From an uncultured Paludibaculum sp. (GTDB taxonomy: Bacteria > Acidobacteriota > Terriglobia > Bryobacterales > Bryobacteraceae), in assembly GCF_963665245.1 (NCBI RefSeq), contig NZ_OY762267.1:868001-932000 (forward strand): a DNA stretch of 64,000 nt. The letters are read 5' to 3'. Both the position numbers and the translations under genes were made by a program. How positions within the stretch are numbered: position 1 is the first letter of the stretch; every line of letters starts with the position of its first letter. The notes beneath the pieces were generated by a model that was given only the letters and a program-made list of their open reading frames with translations, did not search any database and had not been told where the DNA came from. This document shows positions 18,160 through 24,831 of the stretch, piece after piece.

Positions 18160-18197
18160 CCCTCTGTTCCCGGCGTCCGATAGTTCGGAACAGGGGG
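18160..18197 (+). promoter_or_regulatory. Long hairpin between the SPFH gene and the lysozyme gene
   Basis: An 11-base stem (CCCTCTGTTCC with GGAACAGGGGG, one G-T pair) and a 16-base loop, with no T tract after it. It may be an mRNA-processing or stabilising structure, or a weak terminator. It sits 86 bases before the lysozyme start in a 143-base gap. Confidence 0.5.
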
Positions 18198-18283
18198 TGC
18201 TGTGGTCTAGAATCGGTCCGGACAAATCTACGGCCCATACAGCCGCGTGCTGTGTGGACCATTTCAATTAGCGGAGAACGAGA

Positions 18284-18832
18284 ATGCTACAGAGGTTGAA
18301 GGCCCGGCTGCGCGAACACGAAGGCGTTATCCCCCATCTGTACTTGGACACGCTGGGGTTGGTGACGTGTGGTGTTGGTCACTTAGTAGCCCTTCCGGAA
18401 CATCTGGACGCGGTGGCCATGTGCAAGCCCGATGGGTCAACGGCAACGCAGGCAGAGAAACGGGCGGAATGGCACACCGTGAAGGGGCTGTCACCGGCCA
18501 AGCTGCCAAGCTACTACGAACAGCGCACTGTACTGCGGATGACACCGGACGCGATTAGCGCGCTGCAAGACAGCGACGTGAACGGCTTCCGCACCGCATT
18601 GACGGCGCGTCTGCCCGGCTTCCAGGAGTTCCCGGAACCGGTCCAGGAAGCCTTGCTGGACATGGCCTTCCAGCTTGGTGTCAGCGGCTTGTGTCGGCAG
18701 TTTCCCCGGCTGGTGTTGGCCATTAAGACGCGGGACTGGGCCACCTGCGCGGCGCAGTGCCACCGCGCGGGGATTCAGGAATGGCGGAACGCGGCCACGG
18801 CGGACCTATTCATGCAGGCGGTGGCCGCGTGA
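18284..18832 (+). CDS. Endolysin, T4-type lysozyme (GH24)
   Basis: A 182-residue muramidase that cleaves the glycan strands of peptidoglycan at lysis. Glu13-Gly14, Asp22-Thr23 and Thr28, followed by GVGH, have exactly the spacing of T4 lysozyme's Glu11, Asp20, Thr26 triad. The length fits GH24 phage lysozymes. No signal peptide is visible, so release needs a holin, and candidate small membrane proteins follow. A GGAGA ribosome binding site precedes the ATG. Its stop overlaps the GTG of the next gene (GTGA), placing them in one lysis transcript. Confidence 0.9.
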   Translation: MLQRLKARLREHEGVIPHLYLDTLGLVTCGVGHLVALPEHLDAVAMCKPDGSTATQAEKRAEWHTVKGLSPAKLPSYYEQRTVLRMTPDAISALQDSDVNGFRTALTARLPGFQEFPEPVQEALLDMAFQLGVSGLCRQFPRLVLAIKTRDWATCAAQCHRAGIQEWRNAATADLFMQAVAA

Positions 18833-19518
18833 CGGTGGGGCTGCGGCTGCAAGCGTGGGCCGGGGCGCTGTGGCGTGTGGCGCTGGCCGCACTGTTCGGG
18901 GTGCTGACGTGGCAGGCGTACAACCTGCGGCATCTTCCGGACTGGGCACAGCGGCAGATTCAGCGCGAAGGTGACAACACCCGTACTGCGGCGCTTACGG
19001 CCATCGGGGACACCCGCAAGGAAGTGTTGGGGGAAGTGGCCACGCTGCGCGCGGACGTGATGACTCGCACGGACAACGCGCTGGCCACCGTGGCGGATGT
19101 GGCGCAACGCGCCGATGACCGGCTGGCCGATCTGACGGCCAAGGTAGACGACCAACTGACGGCCACCAACGCCACGGTGGCCGGGCTGCGCGCCGATCTG
19201 AAACCCACTTTGGACCATGCGGCGGAACTGTCCGGGCAGGTCAACGAAGCAGCCAAACCCCTGTTGAACTGCAAGGGAAACGGGGCGTGCCTGCCATCTC
19301 AGGCGCTGGCGCTGGTAGGGTCCGCCCGGTTCACGATGGGCCAGATTGCGCGCGCTGCACCGGCCAGCACGAAGGCAATCGTGGACCTGGAACAGCAGTC
19401 AGCGGGCATTGCGACGGACATCCACAAAGTCACAACGGCGATTACGGCCCCCGTGCCGTGGTGGAAGAAGCTAGGCCGCTTCCTGTATGGCGGGGCCATG
19501 GTTAGTTCGAAATTCTGA
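18829..19518 (+). CDS. Membrane-anchored coiled-coil protein of the lysis cassette
   Basis: A 229-residue protein starting at the GTG that overlaps the lysozyme stop. Residues about 9-30 are one transmembrane segment (LWRVALAALFGVLTW), followed by a long periplasm-facing helical region with Ala/Thr/Asp heptads, a short Cys-x-Cys-like pair (NCKGNGACLP), and a hydrophobic or amphipathic end. The topology, an N-terminal anchor then a coiled coil, resembles spanins or holin partners, but no lipobox or known family is seen. Its place between two muralytic enzymes supports a lysis role. Confidence 0.6.
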   Translation: MTVGLRLQAWAGALWRVALAALFGVLTWQAYNLRHLPDWAQRQIQREGDNTRTAALTAIGDTRKEVLGEVATLRADVMTRTDNALATVADVAQRADDRLADLTAKVDDQLTATNATVAGLRADLKPTLDHAAELSGQVNEAAKPLLNCKGNGACLPSQALALVGSARFTMGQIARAAPASTKAIVDLEQQSAGIATDIHKVTTAITAPVPWWKKLGRFLYGGAMVSSKF

Positions 19519-19535
19519 CTTCAAGGAAAGACACG

Positions 19536-20018
19536 ATGAAATTTCTGACAGTGATGACGTTCTGTTTGTTGTGCCTGCTGCCTGTTGCGGCGCAGGACAC
19601 CAGCCCGGCTCCGCAGGGCGGTGAAGCGCAGTACTTCGTGGCAGCCGGGGCCGGGTTCAACCGCTACGCGGACAAGCAGGCGTCAGGCTGGCTGACCTTC
19701 GGCGCGCGCATCGCACCGGGTCTGTATACATACTCCCTGCTGACCATGACCGATCAGACCAGCACGATAGGGCAGGGGTTTATGAAGGTACTGATTCGGC
19801 AGGACGGCTTCACGCTATCCGCGCTGGGGGACGCTGGCGTGGCCGCAGGCGAAGGGGCGGTGGGCAGCGCGTTTGCCGGGGGCGGTTCGCTGAATTACGA
19901 CATCAGCCGCTGGACCAAGGTGCCCAAGACTTGGGTGACGGCCACCGTGAAGGTGGCAAAGACCACGCTTGGTGAAGCCCAGCCGGTCTTCTGCTTCGGC
20001 TTCGGGAAATCCTTCTAG
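19536..20018 (+). CDS. Secreted phage-encoded protein, beta-barrel-like
   Basis: A 160-residue protein with a clear signal peptide (residues 1-20, cleavage after VAAQ or near LLPVAA) and a mature part rich in alternating Gly, Phe and Tyr strands ending in FCFGFGKSF. A terminal Phe and aromatic girdles resemble small outer-membrane beta-barrels. It is unusual for a phage lysis cassette and could be a lysogenic-conversion gene. The gene has its own ribosome binding site (CAAGGAAAG) 12 bases before the ATG. No family recognised. Confidence 0.6.
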   Translation: MKFLTVMTFCLLCLLPVAAQDTSPAPQGGEAQYFVAAGAGFNRYADKQASGWLTFGARIAPGLYTYSLLTMTDQTSTIGQGFMKVLIRQDGFTLSALGDAGVAAGEGAVGSAFAGGGSLNYDISRWTKVPKTWVTATVKVAKTTLGEAQPVFCFGFGKSF

Positions 20019-20028
20019 GGGTGCCGGG

Positions 20029-20220
20029 GTGCGGAAGCGCTTTGATTGGCTGGATTCGGCTGGGGGTCACATTGCTGTGGCCCTTTTCATTTTTTTGGTT
20101 GGGGTGGGGATGGAATTCGCAGAACGCGAACTGGGCAAGGAAATTGCCGTTGCCGCGCTTGCAAGTCTGTGGACAGCCATCCGTACACCCCGGACGGGTA
20201 AGGACGATTCACATGACTGA
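20029..20220 (+). CDS. Small membrane protein, holin candidate
   Basis: A 63-residue protein with one strongly hydrophobic segment (HIAVALFIFLVGVGM, residues about 13-28) followed by an amphipathic stretch and a basic tail. I chose the GTG at 20029 close to the previous stop. Its stop overlaps the start of the next gene. Small size, single membrane helix and position between two peptidoglycan-degrading enzymes are consistent with a holin or holin-like protein. No family recognised. Confidence 0.5.
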   Translation: MRKRFDWLDSAGGHIAVALFIFLVGVGMEFAERELGKEIAVAALASLWTAIRTPRTGKDDSHD

Positions 20221-20662
20221 ACTGGAACTGATTGATACGTTGTCACGGGCCATCGCGCAGGAAGAGGATTACTTCAAGCGCGGCAAGATGCCTAGCGTTT
20301 CTCAGCGCTGCAACAATCCGGGCAACCTGACGCACTGGAAGGACCGGGCCGGGGTGCCCTACCCGCTGAATAACGGCTTTGTCCAGTTCCCGGATGAAGC
20401 TACCGGCTGGCGCGCCCTACGGGCACAGTGCCGTATCAACGTGCTGAAACGCAAGCTGAGCTTCCTGGAATTCTTCGCTGGCAAGCCGGGTGTGTATGCC
20501 GGGTTCTGTCCGCGCGATGACGGGCGCAGCATGACGCGGAAGAATGACCCGGTGCGGTATGCGCGTAATGTGTTGACCCGCGTTGCCGGGCAAGCTGCTG
20601 ATGCCGTGGGCATCAACACGCCGATTGTGGCGCTGCTGGGGGCCAGCGATGGAACGCGATGA
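20213..20662 (+). CDS. Lysozyme-like protein with NNPGN motif
   Basis: A 149-residue protein. Residues about 26-32 carry CNNPGNL, which resembles the R-N-N-N-P-G-N signature of phage structural muramidase-like proteins (PRD1 P5-like and related autolysin-like proteins). A matching C-terminal YARNVLTRVAG helix follows. The motif and setting suggest a second muralytic enzyme besides the GH24 lysozyme. Possible roles are in virion entry or in lysis. The start overlaps the previous stop (ATGACTGA). No signal peptide. Confidence 0.65.
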   Translation: MTELELIDTLSRAIAQEEDYFKRGKMPSVSQRCNNPGNLTHWKDRAGVPYPLNNGFVQFPDEATGWRALRAQCRINVLKRKLSFLEFFAGKPGVYAGFCPRDDGRSMTRKNDPVRYARNVLTRVAGQAADAVGINTPIVALLGASDGTR

Positions 20663-20957
20663 CGCGCTGTTGCTAGACACCCTGCGCGATCTGCGCAAGG
20701 CCGTCACGAAGGTCCAGGACGGGCAGGATGACCTGAAGGACCGTATCACCGAAATGGACACGGGGCTGCACACGAAGCTGGCAACCACCACCACGGCGCT
20801 GGACGCGCGCGTCACGGCGATGGAAAAGGACCAAGTCAGCTACAAGGCCGAACTGAAGCGGACCGCGCGCAAGTGGGGCGCAGCCGGTGGGGCCGGTGCG
20901 GTGATTACGGCTGGAATCACCACATTGATTGCGACATTCAGCCGCACAACGAAATAG
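20649..20957 (+). CDS. Coiled-coil protein with C-terminal membrane anchor
   Basis: A 102-residue protein beginning inside the end of the preceding gene. Residues about 5-75 form a coiled coil (repeated Leu, Thr, Asp, Lys heptads), followed by a Gly/Ala-rich transmembrane helix (residues about 80-97) and a basic end. This tail-anchored topology is common for phage holin or antiholin accessory proteins (for example gp7.3-like or XhlA-like proteins). The XhlA family is the closest in layout, but I cannot claim homology. Confidence 0.55.
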   Translation: MERDDALLLDTLRDLRKAVTKVQDGQDDLKDRITEMDTGLHTKLATTTTALDARVTAMEKDQVSYKAELKRTARKWGAAGGAGAVITAGITTLIATFSRTTK

Positions 20958-20972
20958 GAAGGACAACACAGA

Positions 20973-21575
20973 ATGAATCTACTGCGCAACGCAGTCATGC
21001 TACTGGTGTGCGCGCTGTCGCTCAGCGCGCAGGTCACCACGGATCAGAAGGCGTTCGACGCCGCGTATTGGGCGCATCAACCCCCGGCTGTCCGGGCCAT
21101 CCAGACGGCCACCAATCAGGGCCAACTGGCCACTGAACTGACCGAGAAGGGTTTCCAGGTGGACGTGCCCATCATGGTGTGGGGCTGGTCCCCGTATTTC
21201 ACCATGCTGTACCGGACCCAATACGGCTATACGTGGGTGCCACGGCTGGGACAGGACCCTGTAACCATTGCGCCCGGCTTGAGTGTCCCGGACGCGGACT
21301 TCAAGCCATATGACCCGGACAACCCACCGGCTGGAAGCATTCTGGTGTCCCTGGACCTGAAGGATTACCCGGCATACGATCCACCCGCCCCCAGTGTCCC
21401 GGCTCCCAGCGGCAAGCTGGTGGGCATGCTGAACTACGCCAACGTGTATTTTGCGCTGGCCGCATCGCAGGGTTTGAAGGACGGGGACGTGGTGACGCAG
21501 GACGGTGTGAAGTACAAGCACCGGCTGGCAGTGTATCCCTTCGGCGCATCGCGCTGGTTTGAGAAGGTGGAGTGA
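20973..21575 (+). CDS. Secreted phage-encoded protein, unknown
   Basis: A 200-residue protein with a signal peptide (residues 1-19, MNLLRNAVMLLVCALSLSAQ). The mature part is rich in Pro and Tyr, with the pattern YDPDNPPAG and a GKLVGM...YFALAASQGLKDGDVV segment that could be a small binding domain. No catalytic motif is visible. It is the last gene before a strong terminator, the second secreted protein of the phage, and probably a conversion or envelope protein. Function not assigned. Confidence 0.55.
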   Translation: MNLLRNAVMLLVCALSLSAQVTTDQKAFDAAYWAHQPPAVRAIQTATNQGQLATELTEKGFQVDVPIMVWGWSPYFTMLYRTQYGYTWVPRLGQDPVTIAPGLSVPDADFKPYDPDNPPAGSILVSLDLKDYPAYDPPAPSVPAPSGKLVGMLNYANVYFALAASQGLKDGDVVTQDGVKYKHRLAVYPFGASRWFEKVE

Positions 21576-21579
21576 CAAC

Positions 21580-21900
21580 CTATTCGGGTTGATCTCCAAA
21601 AGACAACTGGAAACGGAAACAGCCCCCAGCGCCATCACGGTGCTGGGGGCTTTCGACTTTAGCGGGCTGTAGCGCGATCTCAGAATCGAAATCCCGCAAG
21701 CGGCTGTCGAGGTCCAGCAGATCCATCCAGAGGCGGCTTCTATGTTTGCAGTCAGGACAGAAGCCGTCCAGGGCAAGACGGGTTAGGTTGGCATAAGCAG
21801 CCGTGATGAACGCGGGCCGGTGGCAAAGCTCGCAGGTGTAGGCTATCCGGTCAAAAGACTCCACCCTAGGGTAGTGCGAGTAAGGCCGTCTCACTCGCAC
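21580..21900 (-). CDS. Small protein with paired CxxC zinc-ribbon-like motifs
   Basis: A 106-residue frame beginning at GTG 21900, right after the upstream DnaJ-like gene. It contains CELC and CPDC about 23 residues apart, typical of a small zinc ribbon. The C-terminal part overlaps the terminator, and there is no good ribosome binding site, so the true start or end may differ. I rate it as a plausible but unproven small gene. Confidence 0.4.
   Translation of the reverse strand: MRVRRPYSHYPRVESFDRIAYTCELCHRPAFITAAYANLTRLALDGFCPDCKHRSRLWMDLLDLDSRLRDFDSEIALQPAKVESPQHRDGAGGCFRFQLSFGDQPE
21622..21655 (+). terminator. Rho-independent terminator closing the late operon
   Basis: Stem GCCCCCAGC / GCTGGGGGC around an 11-base loop, then TTTC. 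It ends the + strand lysis and secreted-protein genes. Because the stem is symmetric and genes converge here, it may also end transcripts of the - strand genes. Confidence 0.85.
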
Positions 21901-21921
21901 ATATTAAGGAAATTTAATCGC

Positions 21922-22791
21922 TCAGTTGCAGGCCGTGACCGGCTGCGCGCGGGGGTTCTCTTCCGGCTGCGCTTCAACCCAATCACGGGCCGGGGGTTCG
22001 TCCAGCCACTTGGGCCGGGTAATAGCGGTCTGTTTCTCACCGTTATACACGGTATGTTCGGAAATCGTGGCCTTCACGCGGCCAGTCTGGCCCTTGCCGG
22101 GGAAGTTGGTGGTACCTTTGTAGGTCAACCGGTTCCCCTGTTCATCGCGGCAAAGGTACAGGGATTGCGCGGCCCAGCCGTACCCACGGGGTTCAAAGAA
22201 GATGACGTGCTCCACCGTCAAGGTGAGTTCCACGCGCTTGCCGATGGTGCCCACGAACTGGGACGCGGCCTTCGCTGCGGCGCGCGAGTCTACCCGGTCC
22301 AGTGCGGTTGTAGCAGCGTTCATCTGTGCCGGTGACAGCTTGCCGTACTGTTCCAGCTTGTGCCACAGGTCCAGCAGGAAGTCATCCTGCGCCGCATTGC
22401 CCGCACCGTAGGCTTCCGCGTAGTTGGTCAGTCTGGTGATAAAGGGCCAATGCGTCTGCGTGAATTCGCGGTATGCGTCCCGCGCGGCCTGTTCCTTGGC
22501 TTCCGCTACGGCCTGCGCCTTGGCAGCGCGCGCCGCGTCCCGCTTGGCTTGCGTGGCATTCAGCTTAGCCAGCCGTTCGGCAGTGTACAGCGGTTCGGAC
22601 TTTAGTTGGCCACGGCCACTTCCGCCGCACTCAAAACAAACGTACCCGGTGTGCGCCCACTGAGCGGAACTACCCTGACCACCACAACGTCCACAGGTTG
22701 GGACGAATTCATGCCGGGCTGTGCCCTTCACCGGGTCCGCGTCCAGGACCGTGCCTTCAAACTTTGTTCCGTACCGTGTGAGCCATTCCAT
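21922..22791 (-). CDS. Phage protein with DnaJ-type zinc-ribbon
   Basis: A 289-residue protein. Residues about 33-60 contain CGRCGGQG and CFECGGSGRG, the CxxCxGxG pairs of a DnaJ-type zinc centre, in an otherwise non-DnaJ protein. An Ala/Lys/Arg/Glu-rich helix follows (about 80-110), then a beta-rich domain and an acidic end. It may bind nucleic acid or act as a chaperone-like adaptor. It is probably the first gene of its transcript; the promoter's -10 lies 6 bases from the ATG. Function unknown. Confidence 0.7.
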   Translation of the reverse strand: MEWLTRYGTKFEGTVLDADPVKGTARHEFVPTCGRCGGQGSSAQWAHTGYVCFECGGSGRGQLKSEPLYTAERLAKLNATQAKRDAARAAKAQAVAEAKEQAARDAYREFTQTHWPFITRLTNYAEAYGAGNAAQDDFLLDLWHKLEQYGKLSPAQMNAATTALDRVDSRAAAKAASQFVGTIGKRVELTLTVEHVIFFEPRGYGWAAQSLYLCRDEQGNRLTYKGTTNFPGKGQTGRVKATISEHTVYNGEKQTAITRPKWLDEPPARDWVEAQPEENPRAQPVTACN

Positions 22792-22797
22792 AACTAG

Positions 22798-22826
22798 AGT
22801 TTAAACGGCATGCTGTTTGTTGTCAA
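22798..22826 (-). promoter_or_regulatory. Promoter of the DnaJ-like gene, apparently leaderless
   Basis: On the - strand: -35 TTGACA (22821-22826), a 17-base spacer, -10 TAAACT (22798-22803), then 6 bases and the ATG at 22791. The expected transcription start falls on the start codon. A GTTTAAAC octamer covers the -10, and GCATGC lies in the spacer. The upstream gene's stop codon overlaps the -35. Confidence 0.7.
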
Positions 22827-23113
22827 TAGGCTGGTGGATTTATTTGTGCTGCTTCCACCACCCGCTTCAGGTACTCTTCCACCTTGGCGAACCCGGCCCC
22901 GGCAAGGCCCGCAACGGCCCACGCGCGCATGGTGGGTTCCACACCGAAGCGCGCGCTGACACCTTCCACCCAATCCTTGCCGGTCACTTCGGTGTACCGG
23001 GCCTTCAACCGGCCCAGTGCGTACTGTGCCTTTTCTTGCCGCATGTACGTGCAGTGCTGCTGCGCGCGGCCCGGCTGCTGCTTCATCCGGGACTTCACCC
23101 AATTAGCTGGCAT
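22823..23113 (-). CDS. Small hypothetical phage protein
   Basis: A 96-residue basic, mainly helical protein starting within the end of the upstream gene, so it is probably translated in the same transcript. I see no motif or membrane segment. Gly/Ala-rich in the middle (VAGLAGAGFAKVEEYLKRV). Unknown. Confidence 0.6.
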   Translation of the reverse strand: MPANWVKSRMKQQPGRAQQHCTYMRQEKAQYALGRLKARYTEVTGKDWVEGVSARFGVEPTMRAWAVAGLAGAGFAKVEEYLKRVVEAAQINPPAY

Positions 23114-23480
23114 CGGCCTTCCCCACTATGTCCCACGCAGTACCAAACTTGCTATAAGACAGCGCCGTGCGCGTGTTCCAACACGTGAAGGATTTCCCGG
23201 CCCGGCCCCGTGGTTCCAGGTACCCATCGGACATAGCGTCATTCGTCTTCACAACCACGGCCACGCGCCCATTCCGCGCGCGGTACCGGCCCGGCACCAG
23301 CGGCACCAAGTCCACCCGGTCCTGTTCCTGCTGGACATGCTGGTCAATGTCAGCGGACCACAGCGCCGCGTCTGCTTCCCGCGCAGCCTGCCCGGCTGCG
23401 ATCACCCTATCCGCTGCAAGGCGGATAGGGCCGGATTCGATTGACTGGCGCAGGCGCGCCAAGGTTTCGCGTTTCGTCAT
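23103..23480 (-). CDS. Small hypothetical phage protein
   Basis: A 125-residue protein, helical in its N-terminal half and beta-rich later (LVPGRYRARNGRVAVVVKT). It overlaps both neighbours (4 bases with the SprT-like gene upstream and 11 bases with the small gene downstream), so it belongs to the same operon. No recognisable catalytic motif or family. It could be an early regulatory or DNA-metabolism factor. Confidence 0.65.
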   Translation of the reverse strand: MTKRETLARLRQSIESGPIRLAADRVIAAGQAAREADAALWSADIDQHVQQEQDRVDLVPLVPGRYRARNGRVAVVVKTNDAMSDGYLEPRGRAGKSFTCWNTRTALSYSKFGTAWDIVGKADAS

Positions 23481-24139
23481 GCTGCTTCGCTCATTTCGTC
23501 TTCGCCGTCTTCCGCATCCCCTGCCCCGGCGTCCGCGTCCGGGGCTGACATCGGCTTGCCGTTACAGGGGCAAATCGGCGCGCCTTTGTCTTCCAGCCAC
23601 TTCTTCGTGGTCCGGGCCGTGTACCCGCATTCGTCACACTCCACTTTCACCATGCGGGTGCTCTGCTTCTTCCGCATCTTTTCCACCATGGTAGCGTCCA
23701 GCGTGGCGTGTGGAAACGTGGCCGTGGGGAACCGGGGCACCAGCCGTTCTTCCAGTTCCGGGGACGCCGTGGTGGCCGTCCAGGGCTTCATCAGGCCCAG
23801 CTTCTTAGCGCCCACGATGAATTCACCCTTGTGCCCGGCTTCGTTGCCTACGGCAGCGTGGACCAGTTCGTGGACCAGCACATGGCCCACCTGCCCGGCA
23901 TCCTGCAAGAACGGGCTGATGAAGATTTCGGTGGTCTGGTCCGTGCTGCACTTCGGGTCCCAGCATTCGCCGATAGCCCGCTTCTTCCGGCCCAAGGGCC
24001 GCACGGACGGCCAGCCCACGCTGATGCGCAGCTTGTCCGGAAGCGCCAGCCCGGCTTCCTGGAACAGGTCCCGCAGGTTATGAGCGAAGGCGTTCAGCCA
24101 TTCTTCCCGCGTCATCGTCTTGGTTTCGTCTCTGGTCAT
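23477..24139 (-). CDS. SprT-like zinc metalloprotease
   Basis: A 220-residue SprT-like protein. HELVH at residues 90-94 and a third His at 103 (GNEAGHKGEF) form the zinc site, with Glu91 as the catalytic base. A C-terminal zinc ribbon (CDEC ... CPC, residues about 166-195) precedes an acidic tail. The fold is that of the SprT/Spartan proteases, which act on DNA-associated protein targets; the phage target is unknown. It is first in a - strand operon, with AGGTAGGAA before the ATG and a good promoter. Confidence 0.85.
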   Translation of the reverse strand: MTRDETKTMTREEWLNAFAHNLRDLFQEAGLALPDKLRISVGWPSVRPLGRKKRAIGECWDPKCSTDQTTEIFISPFLQDAGQVGHVLVHELVHAAVGNEAGHKGEFIVGAKKLGLMKPWTATTASPELEERLVPRFPTATFPHATLDATMVEKMRKKQSTRMVKVECDECGYTARTTKKWLEDKGAPICPCNGKPMSAPDADAGAGDAEDGEDEMSEAA

Positions 24140-24162
24140 TGTCGGTGTTTCCTACCTGTTTA

Positions 24163-24192
24163 GACGTAGCACGGCATGCTGTTTTGTGTCAA
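24163..24192 (-). promoter_or_regulatory. Promoter of the SprT-like operon
   Basis: On the - strand: -35 TTGACA (24187-24192), then a 17- or 18-base spacer to a weak -10 (CTACGT or TACGTC). Its -35 and spacer match the other - strand promoter at 20 of 22 positions (24171-24192 against 22805-22826), including a central GCATGC. Confidence 0.65.
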
Positions 24193-24199
24193 CAGTTTT

Positions 24200-24219
24200 T
24201 TGTGCTAGAAGTTGTGCTA
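24200..24219. repeat. TTGTGCTA direct repeat near the attachment site
   Basis: Two copies of TTGTGCTA, 24200-24207 and 24212-24219, 12 bases apart. About 20 bases further on, CCACTGGA and GCACTGGA also recur. This lies between the early promoter and the att tRNA; such short repeats could be arm-type recombinase or regulator sites. Confidence 0.35.
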
Positions 24220-24311
24220 AACGCCACTGGAAGGCAGCGGACGGCACTGGAGCCCGGAACCCGGAAGCGCTTGATTCTTAGCCTGAAGCGTCCAGCCCAA
24301 AGCTTATACGG

Positions 24312-24361
24312 GCTGATTTGTAATCAGAGGGTCGTGGGTTCGATCCCCTCCGCTGGCTCCA
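24312..24361 (+). other. Attachment-site arm: 3' half of a tRNA-Thr(UGU) gene
   Basis: A 50-base tRNA 3' half: anticodon arm CTGATTTGTAATCAG with UGU, T arm with TTCGATC, acceptor strand CGCTGGC, T, and encoded CCA. Upstream there is no matching 5' half (acceptor GCCAGCG is absent), so the gene is not complete. This is the duplicated arm left by integration into a tRNA 3' end; the intact tRNA should lie at the other junction outside the window. It marks the phage/host boundary. Confidence 0.8.
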
Positions 24362-24403
24362 CATTTCCGTAGATCTAGCCCTCCCCTTCAGAATCCTGCC
24401 TGT

Positions 24404-24640
24404 TCAGAACGTCTTCAAAATTTTCGACTCCTCACCAATCAACTCGGACGCTGGAATTGATTTCTGATCGTGCATGAGCGTGACAGATGGATCAGAGGGC
24501 CGGAGCTGTGCCTGCGTGTCCCTGGCCTTCGCTCCAAATAGCGTGGCGCACGTGCGACGGAGAACTTGGAACTTCACACCAGTCGCCTTGACTTCCCTGC
24601 CCTTCCGAGTCTGCCTAACGTAGGCGATGCCTGGCCAGGA
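24404..24640 (-). pseudogene. C-terminal remnant of a tyrosine recombinase (integrase)
   Basis: On the - strand this frame (78 codons and a stop) translates as the end of a tyrosine recombinase: VKFQVLRRTCATLFGAK, then DTQAQL, SDPSVTL and HDQKSIP. In intact relatives the corresponding text is LRRT..AT, QLRH..P.VTL and KHYQKSIP. Here the expected His is Pro and the catalytic Tyr is Asp, and a stop (24641-24643) precedes the fragment, so it is a dead remnant. It sits just beyond the tRNA-Thr arm, as expected for an older mobile element at the same site. The next 190 bases (24641-24831) show no other gene. Confidence 0.75.
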
Positions 24641-24831
24641 CTATATGATCATCATCGTCAATAGGATTCGTCCCGTTGGAACCTGTCGCTGCGTTGCCGG
24701 AACCCCACTGAACCGGACAGTGCAGGGAGAAACGCGCAGCGTCGTGCTGAGGGCTTCCCAGGAAACGATCACGGATACTACATTCTCTTGCTCGACGGAC
24801 ACTCAGCGGCCCTATCCGGTGTTGGATCGGA

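Noticed and set aside
24301..24361. Complete tRNA-Thr gene
   Set aside because: Only the 3' half is present; no upstream GCCAGCG acceptor or D arm could be found.
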